DNA from: SXOA01 sp046593355
GTDB taxonomy: Bacteria > Planctomycetota > Planctomycetia > Pirellulales > Pirellulaceae
Length of the DNA stretch: 64,000 nt
NCBI GenBank assembly: GCA_046593355.1
Contig: JBKJNY010000185.1
Location: forward strand, 1 to 64,000
Reading direction: 5' to 3'
Shown here: positions 8,536-17,803 of the stretch, piece after piece
How the letters are laid out: each line of letters begins with the position of its first letter
Position numbering within the stretch: the stretch's first letter is position 1
Program-made: the position numbers and the translations under genes
The notes under the pieces: generated by a model
What the model was told of the DNA's origin: nothing
Seen by the model: the letters and a program-made list of their open reading frames with translations, nothing else
The model's database searches: none

Positions 8536-8792
8536 TTAACCGAACAGTTCCAGCAGCGGCTCGCCGGTGGAGACGGGGCGGGTGAAGCCGTCGCGGCCGA
8601 GGCGGAGGTCGAGGGGGACGCCGAGAGAATGGAAGATGGTGGCGCCGAGGTCTTGGGGACGGACCGGCCGGTCCTTCACATAGGCGCCGTGCTTGTCGGA
8701 CTCGCCGTAGAGCCTTCCACCGCGTGTGCCGCGGCCGGCGATGATGGTGGAGCAGAAGAACCAGTGTTGGCGTCCGTGCCCTTTGTGCTACA
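8536..8792 (-). pseudogene. C-terminal fragment of a second DUF1501 protein
   Basis: About 84 codons on the minus strand, ending in TAA at 8536-8538, match the end of DUF1501 proteins: GHGRQHWFFCSTIIAGRGTR, then KDRPVRPQDLGATIFHSLGV and a STGEPLLELFG end. The intact protein at 3944-5389 has the equivalent RGHWSTLFPAVIAGAGIRGG and GGRPLTELF. An in-frame TAG lies just upstream, so the front of the gene is missing. Confidence 0.75.
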
Positions 8793-8862
8793 ACTGATTC
8801 AGTACTCACTTCTATCTCACCCTGCCCTTGATACGCCAGCTTCTGGCCTCTGACTTCTCCCC

Positions 8863-10263
8863 ATGAAACTCCACTTCCTTGGCGCGAACCGGCAAGTTAC
8901 CGGGTCGCGGTATGTGCTCGATGTGGCTGGCAAGCAGATCATGATTGACTGCGGACTGTTTCAGGAGCGGCCGTATGAGGGGCGGAACTGGACGCCGTGC
9001 CCGGTGGGGGCGGGGAATATCGATGTGATGCTGCTGACGCATGCCCATATCGACCATAGCGGGCTGATTCCGCGATTCGTGAAGGAGGGGTTCCGCGGCA
9101 AGATCATCACCACCGAGCCGACGGTCGCGCTGGCGGACGTGATGCTCAAGGATTCCGCCCAGATTCAGGCCGAAGACATGGAGTACAAAAAGAAACGGCA
9201 CGCCCGCGAAGGGCGAAAGGGAAAGTACCCGGAAGAGCCGCTCTACAGCGAGCAGGACGCCGTGGACGCGATCAAGCTGCTCGAAGGCGTGGGCTACAAC
9301 ACGCCGGTCCAGGTCACCGATGCCGTCACAGCAGTGTTCCACGACGCTGGGCATATCCTCGGCTCCTCCATGATCGAGCTGCTGGTGAAGGAGAACGGCA
9401 AGGAGACGCGGGTCGTTTTCTCCGGCGACGTGGGGCAGTGGAACAAGCCGATCATCCGAGACCCGAGCCTGCTGGAGCGGGCCGACTATGTCATCATGGA
9501 ATCGACGTATGGCGACCGGCTGCACGAACAGGCGGGGGACATCGCCTCGCAGCTCGAAACCATCGTCAAAGAGACGCGGCTCCGCGGCGGCAACGTGGTG
9601 ATTCCCACCTTCGCCACCGAGCGGGCCCAGGAATTGATGTACTACTTCGGCAAACTCGTTCACGCCGGCCGCCTGGAACCAACCAAGGTCTTTCTCGACA
9701 GCCCGATGGCCCTCGACATCACTGCCGTGTTCCTCAAATACCAGGCGTACTTTGACGACGAGATGCTGCGGCTGCTCGACTCCAAAACGCCCCCGCTGCA
9801 GTATCCCGGCCTGACCCTCTGCCGCACCGCCGACCAGTCCAAAGCCATCAACTTCGTCCGGGAGCCGTGCATCATCATGTCGAGCAGTGGGATGTGCAAC
9901 GCGGGGCGGATCAAGCACCATCTGAGAAACAACATCGAGCGAGCGGACAGCACGATCCTGTTCGTCGGCCATCAAGGAGACGGCACGCTCGGCTCGCAGA
10001 TTCTCCGCGGCGACCGCGAGGTGCGGATCTTCAACCAGATGTACCGCGTGCAGGCCAAAATCGCCCAGATCTTCGGCTTCTCCGCTCACGCTGACAAAGC
10101 CGGGCTGCTCAAGTGGCTCACAAGTTTCAAGCCGCAGCCGAAGAACGTCTTTTTGACTCACGGCGATGAAAAGGTGGCCCTCAGCCTGGCAGACCACATC
10201 GAAAAAGTCGTCGGCTGGCCGGTGCATGTCCCGCGGTATCAGGAGGTGGTGGAGCTTATCTGA
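8863..10263 (+). CDS. Metallo-beta-lactamase fold, beta-CASP exonuclease/endonuclease-type protein
   Basis: The 466-residue protein begins with the MBL core; HAHIDHSG near residue 60 is the metal-binding HxHxDH motif. HDAGHILGSSMIE gives a further metal-binding His and FSGDVGQW a metal-binding Asp. A beta-CASP cap follows (ESTYGDRLHE, SSGMCNAGRIKHHL), then the RMMBL tail (IFGFSAHADKAGLLKWL). This architecture is that of YSH1/CPSF-like RNases of bacteria and archaea, so an RNA-processing role is likely. Its 3' end overlaps the 3' end of the integrase frame on the other strand by 25 bases. Confidence 0.9.
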   Translation: MKLHFLGANRQVTGSRYVLDVAGKQIMIDCGLFQERPYEGRNWTPCPVGAGNIDVMLLTHAHIDHSGLIPRFVKEGFRGKIITTEPTVALADVMLKDSAQIQAEDMEYKKKRHAREGRKGKYPEEPLYSEQDAVDAIKLLEGVGYNTPVQVTDAVTAVFHDAGHILGSSMIELLVKENGKETRVVFSGDVGQWNKPIIRDPSLLERADYVIMESTYGDRLHEQAGDIASQLETIVKETRLRGGNVVIPTFATERAQELMYYFGKLVHAGRLEPTKVFLDSPMALDITAVFLKYQAYFDDEMLRLLDSKTPPLQYPGLTLCRTADQSKAINFVREPCIIMSSSGMCNAGRIKHHLRNNIERADSTILFVGHQGDGTLGSQILRGDREVRIFNQMYRVQAKIAQIFGFSAHADKAGLLKWLTSFKPQPKNVFLTHGDEKVALSLADHIEKVVGWPVHVPRYQEVVELI

Positions 10264-11783
10264 CGACGAACGCCGCATTGCGGGAACGTCCAATGTTTGC
10301 GATACTGCCAAGTAGCAATCTTGAAGGCCAGCCGCCGGCAGTTCCAGAGCGAATCCCCACGAACCTGCCGCCGGAGCAAAGTGTCCTCAGGAAAGCAACC
10401 CCCGGGGTGTAGCGTAACTTGGCTAGCGCGTCTGCATGGGGTGCAGAAGGTTGCAGGTTCAAATCCTGTCACCCCGACTTTGTCAGTTATTGAACTTTGA
10501 TGACAAGCAGCGACAAAACCCTTGCTATCGCAAGGGTTATCGCTTTTCTTGGCGTGCCGATGAGCGACAGGCTGTGACACTTGTTGTCCAGGAAAGACGT
10601 TCGAAATGCAGCGCAGTTGCAGCGCTGCTGATCCGTCGCTTTCCGGGTCGTCGCTGACCTTCGTACTCTTCGGAGATCGTGGGACAGGCAAGGAAGCTAA
10701 CGCTCTCGCTTGGTCCTCAATCCCGATGTGGGTGTATTTCATCGTGGTCCGAACGTCTGAATGCCGGGCTAGCTCTTTGGCCTGCGGTACGGTCGCTCCG
10801 TTTCGCAGAAGTTCGGTAATGTGGGTATGCCGCCCTGCGGCATGAAAGTCGGCAATCCCCTCGGCAGTCTGATAGGGAATTCCAGCACTCTCTAAGTCCT
10901 TTTTCACCATCACCCAAGTCTTGCGGCGATCCAGCTTGGGAAAAAGCCTCTCGCTGGGATTCATCCCCTCCAACCAATCGGGAAGAATTTCCAGAAGGTG
11001 CGAATGGAGCGGCAACACGTCCTTCCGGCGGTGCTTGGAAAACGCGGCCTCCACCGTGACTGTGGGAGGATCGCCGCTGAGCGTGAAGCTTCGCGGCGTC
11101 AAGCTTGCCATTTCGTTCTTGCGCAGGCCGGTCATGAACGAGAAGAGGTAGATCCGGGCTCGTTCTTCCCCGGTATATTTTTGGATGCGAATCGGACTGG
11201 TTTTGGCCGCTTCCATCAATTGGGAGAATTCTTTTTCGGTAAGCGCCCGTCGAGGATGCCGAATGTCGAGTTCGGCATTGAGCGTTTCCAGAGTCACCAG
11301 CGGATTTGCCGCGAGGCGTTTGGAATTGATGCACCACGCGACGAAGTTTCCCAGCGCTTGCAAATAATGATTGTAGGTCCGGCTCCCCAGCTTTTCCTCA
11401 ATCCGCAATTGCTGAAGATATTCACGGACCGGCTCGGCTTGGATGTCCGCCAACGTGATGAATCCACAGCCGGAGCAAATCCGCTTTACCCGCCATATGA
11501 CCGTCGTGACGTAGCGAGGAACATTCCCGTGCAAACTCGCTTCAAATTTCGGGAGTAGATCCTCAATCGAAGTCTGACGATGTTCCGCCAGACACTCTTG
11601 ATCGGGATCGATGAGACCCATTTTTCGGAGCCGGGCATCCGACTCCAGCTTTCCAGCAAGCTGCTCCGTGAGGGCTTTGTCGGTAAAGCCCTTCACCGTT
11701 TTGCGTTTCCCTTCGTGGTTGGTGTACTGAATCGAGTACAGGGAGTTCTTGCGAGACTTTTTGCGGCGAAAGATGGAAGCCAT
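10239..11783 (-). CDS. int: Tyrosine recombinase (integrase), reading through the tRNA attachment site
   Basis: The start MASIFRRKKSRKNSLYSIQY is chosen over an upstream in-frame codon because a typical Arm-type N-terminus follows it. A core-binding helical domain is followed by the catalytic domain: Arg in TGLRKNE near residue 216, HAAGRHTH near 313, LARHSD near 338 and the nucleophile Tyr in MKYTH near 348. The conserved domain ends by about residue 385. The open frame continues through the antisense of tRNA-Pro (residues about 435-460, giving the well-known spurious GVTGFEPATF string) into chromosomal DNA and stops only at 10239. The real C-terminus is therefore set by the integration junction and would differ in an excised circle. 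Confidence 0.85.
   Translation of the reverse strand: MASIFRRKKSRKNSLYSIQYTNHEGKRKTVKGFTDKALTEQLAGKLESDARLRKMGLIDPDQECLAEHRQTSIEDLLPKFEASLHGNVPRYVTTVIWRVKRICSGCGFITLADIQAEPVREYLQQLRIEEKLGSRTYNHYLQALGNFVAWCINSKRLAANPLVTLETLNAELDIRHPRRALTEKEFSQLMEAAKTSPIRIQKYTGEERARIYLFSFMTGLRKNEMASLTPRSFTLSGDPPTVTVEAAFSKHRRKDVLPLHSHLLEILPDWLEGMNPSERLFPKLDRRKTWVMVKKDLESAGIPYQTAEGIADFHAAGRHTHITELLRNGATVPQAKELARHSDVRTTMKYTHIGIEDQARALASLPVPRSPKSTKVSDDPESDGSAALQLRCISNVFPGQQVSQPVAHRHAKKSDNPCDSKGFVAACHQSSITDKVGVTGFEPATFCTPCRRASQVTLHPGGCFPEDTLLRRQVRGDSLWNCRRLAFKIATWQYRKHWTFPQCGVRRQISSTTS
10403..10477 (+). tRNA. tRNA-Pro (anticodon GGG)
   Basis: The 75-base gene folds as a full cloverleaf. The acceptor pairs CGGGGTG with CACCCCG, the D-arm is GCGT/GCGC, and the anticodon arm pairs TCTGC with GCAGA around loop ATGGGGT (anticodon GGG at 10438-10440). 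The T-arm is GCAGG/CCTGT with TTCAAAT, and the discriminator is A. CCA is not encoded. The integrase gene begins on the far side of its 3' end, as expected for an integration site. Confidence 0.95.
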
Positions 11784-11803
11784 AGTTGAAAAATCCTTTC
11801 GGA

Positions 11804-12040
11804 CTAACGGGACTTGGTTGTAGGGGAATGGGGAGGGCAACCGTCATCGATCCATTGCCGCACTTCGGCATACCGCCAGCGCACGACACCCCCCAATCGA
11901 ATTGGGTGAAGGAGTTTGCCGGCGCTGAGCAGCCGCCAGACCGTACGCGAGCTCACACCCAAGATCGTAGCGAGTTCATCCACCGAGATCAGGATGGGTG
12001 GCGGTAAATCCGCTTCGGTGGGAGCTGGTGAGAATCGCAT
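11804..12040 (-). CDS. Excisionase/AlpA-like helix-turn-helix protein
   Basis: This 78-residue protein has a single MerR/excisionase-type winged helix: ISVDELATILGVSSRTVWRL for the HTH, then HPIRLGGVVRWRYAEVRQWI. Such proteins bend att-site DNA and set recombination direction, or regulate element genes. It lies 20 bases upstream of the integrase start on the same strand, as expected for an xis-int pair. Confidence 0.85.
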   Translation of the reverse strand: MRFSPAPTEADLPPPILISVDELATILGVSSRTVWRLLSAGKLLHPIRLGGVVRWRYAEVRQWIDDGCPPHSPTTKSR

Positions 12041-12085
12041 AGTTACCTCGGACGCTAAGGCCGCCTACGGGTGAATGGTCGCTTC

Positions 12086-13685
12086 TCAAAGAAACAGATT
12101 GTCCATGTCATCAAGCTGGCTGAGATCTGGTTTGCGCTTGGGAGGCGCGGGAACGGGAGCAGGTGGTGGCACCGGGAGAGGCGGACTCACGACGACAATC
12201 GCATCCGGTACGGGATTGGGAACTGGCTCAGGTTCGGGCGCCAGTTCGGGCTGAGGCTCAACTACAAGCGGCTCGGCCTTGAACTTCACGCCGAATTTCT
12301 GAGCTTGTTCCTTGGTCCAGGGCTTCAGCAGTTGGGCCGAAACCTCGCGGGGGACAAAGGCAGGCACATCGGGGCTCGGAGGAATCAAGTCATGGTCAAA
12401 CAGCCCATCTCCGGGCAGATTTCCCACAAGATTCCCTTGGGTGCGGGTACGGTAATACCCGGTCAGGCCGTTTTCCCGATTGCAGGGATCGGCCGACATG
12501 AACTCCGACGGCAGAACCGTCCGCCGGGTAACGACCTGTTGCGACCGGGTAGTAGTGCTGCCTCCCTGCCCTCCCCAGGTATTGTTGGTCGTGTATTGGT
12601 CTATTTCCTGGTCGCCGAAGAGTTTCGAGGCGCGGTCACTGGTCTCGGGGTCCTCCAGACGACCAAAAAAGTGATTGCCGATCTGGCCGAGAATTTCGTC
12701 GGCGAGATACGGTCCATAGAGGTGGTTATCTCGCAAGCCAGAAATTGTCTGGAAATTTATTGACACACATGCTCCACGTGATCTTCCTTTTTTCAAAATC
12801 GAAACCAATCCATCCAGTTTTCCGCACTCGGAAAGCTCATCCAGGATGAACCAGGTTCGCCGCGTGAAACTCTCACTTTGCCCGAGGATATAGTCCGTCG
12901 CCCGCTTGAAGATCGCGCGATTGATGGCGTCGATTGCGGAGCGGCTGATTTCGGAATTTCCCATCACCAGGATGCTTTCTCCCTGGCTCCATTCCTCCAG
13001 CGAAACACCCCGCTGGGCGGACTCCCATGCCGCGGCGACACTTTCCAGCGGGAGGAGTTTGGCGGCAATCGTCGAAAAGATGTTGTCGAGCAGCCGCTCG
13101 TCGTGGAAATATCTGGCAATGATGTCGCGTGTCTCTGGATGCCGTTTCAAAATGGCTTTGAGCCGCTTCGGTCGCGCCAATCCCCGAATGAGATCGGCAA
13201 ATGTCCAGTGATGGCCGCTCAGCATGTAGCTCAACACCACGCCGTAGAGCAGGTGGCGTGAGGCATTCGAGAAAAAGGGCTGGCTCTCGTGCTCGCTGGG
13301 AATCAGCGTGAAGGCCAGCTCCACGGCGACACGAGGTTCCCGAACGTCGCGGCAGAGATCCCAATACGCCCCCCGAGCATCAAACGGATTGAGCGTGATG
13401 ATCTCGGCATGGGGGGAAATTTTATCCAAAAGTGGCAATACATCCTGTTTCGCATCGTAGACCAAGGCTCGCTTATCTAGTCCTGTCCCCACGTCGCGCA
13501 GGGCGTCCTGCATGAGCAAGCGCTGAATGAATGATTGTCTTGCCACTCCCCGTGGCGCCAATCGCGGCAAACATACTCGTCGCTTCGGACTCCGGCAAAT
13601 CCACCAGTCCCCAGCGCAACGTGGAGCGGCGCGCGGGCGCTGGTTTCTCTGGCTTCTCGAACCAGCCTGATAATAGCCTCAACAT
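12086..13685 (-). pseudogene. Type IV coupling protein (TraD/TraG-like), frameshifted in Walker A
   Basis: The start is put at ATG 13685 (MLRLLSGWFEKPEKP). The first frame carries GATGSGKT and soon stops; the second frame continues with RLLMQDALRDVGTG, RALVYDAKQDVLPLL, the Walker B ILDELSECGKL and a NFQTISGLR motif, to 12086. The frames part inside TGAATGAATGA (13524-13534), a tandem duplication of TGAA. Removing one unit gives GATGSGKTIIQRLLMQDAL, the normal family sequence. The gene would hand relaxase-bound DNA to a secretion channel. As written it yields only a short N-terminal peptide, unless recoding or a sequencing error is involved. Confidence 0.85.
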
Positions 13686-13734
13686 TTTTTGCCGACCTCC
13701 ACAACCAAGAGCGTCCCGATCCAAAACGGCTACG

Positions 13735-14136
13735 CTAAAACGAATCGGGGGATTTCCGCCGCGCTTGGCGGGAGGAGCGATTGACAGACTTCAGATGGGA
13801 ACCACGGCGCGGCAAATCTTCGTCCGTTCCGCCACCCAGGCCGTTCCAGGGCTGGGTCCAAACGAGCAAGATGGCGATGAACAGCGCCAAAAAGAGCCAC
13901 GGGTCGCGAAGACAAGCCTGCCACATCCAGGGAATTGCGGCGACCGTGAAGTGGTAGACGCCTGTCAGCGCCCCTCGTACGAGGAGCGTGCCGATGAATA
14001 ACATCACAGTGAGAATGACGATCGCGATGATCGCCACGAACACTCCGCGCACGGCGTCTCGGACTCCGTCTGGCGAGGTGTCGGCCAGAGCCGATCGCAA
14101 CCGGGAACGTGTCGAAGGTCTGGAAGGACGACGCAT
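13735..14136 (-). CDS. Small membrane protein in the mobilization operon
   Basis: The 133-residue protein has a basic N-terminus (RRPSRPSTRSRLR), two hydrophobic helices at about 30-55 and 80-95, and a basic C-terminal tail. It lies 5 bases after the relaxase gene and about 50 bases before the coupling-protein gene on the same strand. Position and topology suggest an inner-membrane partner of the coupling protein, but I recognise no family. Confidence 0.6.
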   Translation of the reverse strand: MRRPSRPSTRSRLRSALADTSPDGVRDAVRGVFVAIIAIVILTVMLFIGTLLVRGALTGVYHFTVAAIPWMWQACLRDPWLFLALFIAILLVWTQPWNGLGGGTDEDLPRRGSHLKSVNRSSRQARRKSPDSF

Positions 14137-14141
14137 GGGAG

Positions 14142-17054
14142 TTAACCTCCGGGGGTGAGAGTGGGACGGAGCTCGATGTACGGTCGCGGCGTCGGCTTGC
14201 GCTGTTCCGCTGGTTTCGGTTTTTTGGCGGGCTGCTCGGCTGCCGGCGCTTGCTGCTTGGGTTTCCGTTCGGGAGCGGAATCTTTCTGAGCCGGGCCAGG
14301 CTTGGCTTGAGGGGTGGCTGGCTGTTTCGGCTTGACTTCCGGCTGTGGCGACCGGCGGGGATCTAGCTTCGAATCACGAGGGTTCCTTTCATCCACCACG
14401 TCATGAGCCAGATCCTTGGCGCGGGAACGGGTCATTGCCTTGGCGAGGTCGCAGAGTTTTTCACCAGCATGGGCGTCGTCCACGAAGATCAGGGTCTTGA
14501 CGCTACCGCGCGTCATTTGGACGTAACTCATTTCCTTATCAGTCAGCCCGCCTGCCAGGACGAAACTTTTCGGCACGCTTTGGCCCTGCATTTTGTGTGT
14601 CGTGGCGGCGCTCCCGAGGGTGATCGCCTCTTTGCCGTCCTGGCGCTTCAACTTGTCGACTGGAATGGTGACGGTCTGCTTGGCCTTCTTCTCCCACGGT
14701 TTGGGCTTAAGCGGCTGATCAATCTGGACGGTGATCTCGCGGCGGATCGGATCGACACGCTGAATGGTTCCTCGGTAGCCGTTCTCAATCCCAGCCGGAC
14801 GATAGGCAGCGTGAAACAGCACCCGGTCCCCCGACATCAACTTCTCCTGACCGACTTTGACGCTGAGAAACGAAGGGAGTTTTTGCTGGTTCAGCCGCTC
14901 CTGTTGGCAAAGTGCATTGATGACCCGCGCCTCCTGCCGGGTCTGGGTAAAAATCATCGCATCCTGGGGGCGCTTGAGACCCCCTTCCTTCACCCATTCC
15001 GCCACCAGTTTTTGGATTGCTTCCTGGCGATCCTTGGTCACGGTGACGCGGCCCCGCGAATCGTAGGATGCGAGCGCCTCCGCGGCTTTGCCCGCACGGA
15101 GGGCCTCCACCGCTTTACGGTCCTCCGGATCTCGCTGTCGCCGATGTTCGGAAAGATGAGCTTTGCCGACTTCCTTTTGGAGACGCTTCAGGACACCGCC
15201 AGCCAGGATCGGGGGAAGCTGGGCCTCATCGCCAATCGGGATGACCGTTATTTTCCTCTTCGCGGCATGTGCCAAAAGTCGCTCCATGCTGCGGGCATCG
15301 ACCATTCCCACTTCGTCCACGATCAGGACGGTGCGTTTGGTGAAATCGGCATCCTGGAATTTCCACGTCGACTTGCCCCGGATGGCCCGCGTGAGTTGAC
15401 GCATATCGTGCTTAATGCGGTGCGAGATTTTCTGCAGCCGCGATTTGTCAAGACGCTGAAATAGGCTTTCCAGGGTCCGTGATGCAATGTGGCCTTGGCG
15501 GGCGAGTTCCTCCTTGGCACACCCGGCCAAGGCGGTCCCAATCACGTTGTAGCCCGCCATTTCCAGACCCTGGCGGATCGCGTCCACCGCATAACTCTTG
15601 CCGGAACCCGCGACGCCGGTGATGACGCGGAGCGCCGAATCCTGTGTGAGGGCGTGCTTGATGGCCTCCCGCTGCTGCTGCCGATCTTCGGGAATCGCAG
15701 CCAGGATTCGCTCGACGATTCGCTTCGGAACGACGGCCCCGGATTGGGCACGCATCTTCCGAATGGTCCCGATCAGCCGTTCCTCCACCTGCCACATTTC
15801 CTGGGTGGTGTACCGCATCTCCCCTTGGCGTTGAGCCAGGGGAACAATCTCGGGCGAATGCTCCAAACGATCCTTGACACGTTTCGTGAGCTCCTCGACC
15901 TTCATTCCGACAACTTGCATTTCCTCCGCGACGTGTTGGAGTACTTCGCGATAGGTGAAATGGGCTTCGCTCGTGGTGATTTTGAAGAGCGCTAGCTTCC
16001 ATGCCGTCTCAAACGCCAGATCTCGATCCACGGGCTGGACCTGATGCAGGAGCCGCCCCACATCCGCCTTGGTGAATCCCAAGGCGGCGGCTTCTTGTTC
16101 CCATTGCTCGAAAAGCTCGGCGCGGGGTGGTACTTCCCCTTTGTTTTTGCGAGTTTTCAAGTTGGCGATTTGCCTCGCCTGGGCGGACGAGTTGCCCAGG
16201 TCGATTCCCTGGCCGGAGATATATTGTTCAATCTGCCCTTTGCGGCTCGACCAGCGGTCGGCAAGTTTTTTTGGAATTCCTTTGGGCACCGCTATCAAGG
16301 ATCTTTTGCCCGGCGTATCCGCTGCGAACTCAAACTCGATTCCTAGTCGCTCCCGCATTTCGGCAGCAAAGTGAGATCTAAAAAGCGGACCCAGCGTCCG
16401 AACCCATTTTCTCAGTTCCCCACTGTTCACGCTTCCTCCGCTGCCGTCCTCGCGGAGGCTGGTGTTCATGATCACGCAGTGGCGATGGCGGTGCGGTTCT
16501 AGCTCGCGGTTCGTGGCATGGTCGAACATGCCGCCGATCAGTTTTGCAAACTCTTTCTGGCATCCCCCTTTTCCTCGCCTAGTGAGCCGCACATTGTTTT
16601 CCAGCCAGGTCATCACGCTTTTTGCGGACGTGTCGAGCCCGGCATCCATTTGGGACCGAGCCAAGTGCGGCAGCAGCGCCCAGAGCGAGGACGACTGTTT
16701 GTCGAGCTGGAGCGGGATGTCGTAGGCGGCGACTCGTTCTGCGCGCGGCTTCCGACCGGGTTTGCCGTCGGGGCCGGGTTGCCACCATTTTTCTTTTGCC
16801 GGCTTGCTTTCCTTGGGCTTGGCCTTCCTCGTGCCATGGGGATTGACCAGGCTCTTGTCCCGGCGGGGGTGCTTGCCTTGCCAAATCCGGTTAAATTCCT
16901 TCGCGGCTATGTCACCGCTCAGGTCAAGTTCGCTCGCTCCCAGGCCAAACCATTGCCCGGCAGGATCACCCCCAGAGACGTAGTAGTCAGAACTGGTGCC
17001 GCCGACAAAATAGTCGCCGCTAGAGGCAGTTTGGGCTTTGAAGGTGGCAACCAT
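14142..17054 (-). CDS. MobF-type conjugative relaxase-helicase (TrwC/TraI-like)
   Basis: The 970-residue protein starts at MVATFKAQ. The N-terminal relaxase domain has a Tyr-rich front (GDYFVGG, SDYYVSGG), as MobF enzymes have for nicking tyrosines. A HRHRH metal triad lies near residue 186 in a FDHATNRELEPHRHRHCVIM context. A RecD/TraI-type helicase follows: Walker A GVAGSGKS near 480, Walker B DEVGM near 576, GDEAQLPP, and the UvrD-C2 motif ATTHKMQGQS near 820. The tail is Pro/Lys-rich and disordered. It would nick oriT and unwind the transferred strand. The upstream ribbon-helix-helix gene and downstream coupling-protein gene are its usual partners. Confidence 0.92.
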   Translation of the reverse strand: MVATFKAQTASSGDYFVGGTSSDYYVSGGDPAGQWFGLGASELDLSGDIAAKEFNRIWQGKHPRRDKSLVNPHGTRKAKPKESKPAKEKWWQPGPDGKPGRKPRAERVAAYDIPLQLDKQSSSLWALLPHLARSQMDAGLDTSAKSVMTWLENNVRLTRRGKGGCQKEFAKLIGGMFDHATNRELEPHRHRHCVIMNTSLREDGSGGSVNSGELRKWVRTLGPLFRSHFAAEMRERLGIEFEFAADTPGKRSLIAVPKGIPKKLADRWSSRKGQIEQYISGQGIDLGNSSAQARQIANLKTRKNKGEVPPRAELFEQWEQEAAALGFTKADVGRLLHQVQPVDRDLAFETAWKLALFKITTSEAHFTYREVLQHVAEEMQVVGMKVEELTKRVKDRLEHSPEIVPLAQRQGEMRYTTQEMWQVEERLIGTIRKMRAQSGAVVPKRIVERILAAIPEDRQQQREAIKHALTQDSALRVITGVAGSGKSYAVDAIRQGLEMAGYNVIGTALAGCAKEELARQGHIASRTLESLFQRLDKSRLQKISHRIKHDMRQLTRAIRGKSTWKFQDADFTKRTVLIVDEVGMVDARSMERLLAHAAKRKITVIPIGDEAQLPPILAGGVLKRLQKEVGKAHLSEHRRQRDPEDRKAVEALRAGKAAEALASYDSRGRVTVTKDRQEAIQKLVAEWVKEGGLKRPQDAMIFTQTRQEARVINALCQQERLNQQKLPSFLSVKVGQEKLMSGDRVLFHAAYRPAGIENGYRGTIQRVDPIRREITVQIDQPLKPKPWEKKAKQTVTIPVDKLKRQDGKEAITLGSAATTHKMQGQSVPKSFVLAGGLTDKEMSYVQMTRGSVKTLIFVDDAHAGEKLCDLAKAMTRSRAKDLAHDVVDERNPRDSKLDPRRSPQPEVKPKQPATPQAKPGPAQKDSAPERKPKQQAPAAEQPAKKPKPAEQRKPTPRPYIELRPTLTPGG

Positions 17055-17064
17055 CGCTGCGTTC

Positions 17065-17382
17065 CTAAGTGACAAGCTTTTCTCTGACGATGCTCCGAGC
17101 ATCGTCGGAACTGAGCCCCGCGGTGGTCAGCAAAATGAATAGCGTGCGCGCCAGATTGGAGTGAACTTTCTTCACCTGGGCGTCGAGTTCCGTCACCACC
17201 TGCCGCAACTCGGTGACCTCGCTCTCCAGATCTTTGGCCTGGTTTAGTTGGCGAAGCTTCTCGACGGCGGCGCTCCGAACCCAGTCCCCTCGCGAGAGGT
17301 TCAGCGGCTCGCGCGCCTCATCCAGCAACTGCAATAACTCAGCGCTGACGCGAAAGGCGACAACTTGAGAAGGAGATTTCAT
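17065..17382 (-). CDS. Ribbon-helix-helix relaxosome accessory protein (TrwA-like)
   Basis: The start MKSPSQVVAFRVS at 17382 places the ribbon strand at the very N-terminus, as in plasmid RHH proteins. A longer frame exists but would cross the operator-like palindrome. The 105-residue protein has a short RHH fold (to about 45) and then a coiled coil (LESEVTELRQVVTELDAQVKKV). It ends 10 bases before the relaxase start, so the two are co-transcribed. By analogy with TrwA it should bind oriT and repress its own promoter. Confidence 0.75.
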   Translation of the reverse strand: MKSPSQVVAFRVSAELLQLLDEAREPLNLSRGDWVRSAAVEKLRQLNQAKDLESEVTELRQVVTELDAQVKKVHSNLARTLFILLTTAGLSSDDARSIVREKLVT

Positions 17383-17410
17383 GTTTACACCTGTGAACAA
17401 TTTTGTAAAC
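17383..17410. promoter_or_regulatory. Operator-like inverted repeats directly upstream of the RHH gene
   Basis: A 16-base imperfect palindrome (GTTTACACCTGTGAAC, 17383-17398) abuts the start codon. The same left half pairs perfectly with TGTAAAC at 17404-17410. Three GTTYAC-type half sites thus lie within 28 bases, the arrangement expected of an RHH autoregulatory operator or oriT binding site. Confidence 0.6.
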
Positions 17411-17803
17411 GACCTTAAAGCAAAGCTGTCTCTGTCTTTAGGCTCTCGGCCGCGGAGCGGACGAAAACGCATCCCGCGCAGCGGGTGCCACGGTGTGGTG
17501 ATTTAGTCTTTGTTAATCGTGATTCCTGGATTTGGCGATATCTTGTTGAACCGGTCTCGCATCAGGCAGAGTGACTCAATAAGGCGGCCTTACCGTTCCT
17601 GAGCATGGCCTGTGGCATCATCTTGAAACTCCGCGGGCCAGAAGTAAGCAAGCGTACGATGGGACATATTTCAGCCGTCGTCGTGCGTTTTCTAGGAATT
17701 GGGCGTGGTCCAAGGAAATCATTCCTCGCCGGGAACCATGTCCGTTCTGAACGTGGACGACGAACATGGTTTCGGTGGAAATGCGACATCGTGTCGCGTT
17801 GGC
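17411..17803. other. Non-coding stretch, candidate oriT region
   Basis: No gene is supported here. The position upstream of an RHH-relaxase operon is where oriT is expected. It contains an inverted repeat CCATGT...ACATGG (about 17737-17770) with GTCC/GGAC inside. No nick site could be named from sequence alone. Confidence 0.35.

Noticed and set aside
8812..10311. Long minus-strand frame opposite the beta-CASP gene
   Set aside because: It is a shadow; the plus-strand protein has the complete metal-binding and beta-CASP motifs.
10239..10480. Conserved-looking GVTGFEPATF peptide in the integrase C-terminus
   Set aside because: This string is the translated antisense of the tRNA-Pro gene, a frequent artefact, not a protein domain.
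12086..13685. Programmed ribosomal frameshift in the coupling protein
   Set aside because: The site is a tandem TGAA duplication without a heptameric slippery sequence, and family members have an uninterrupted frame.
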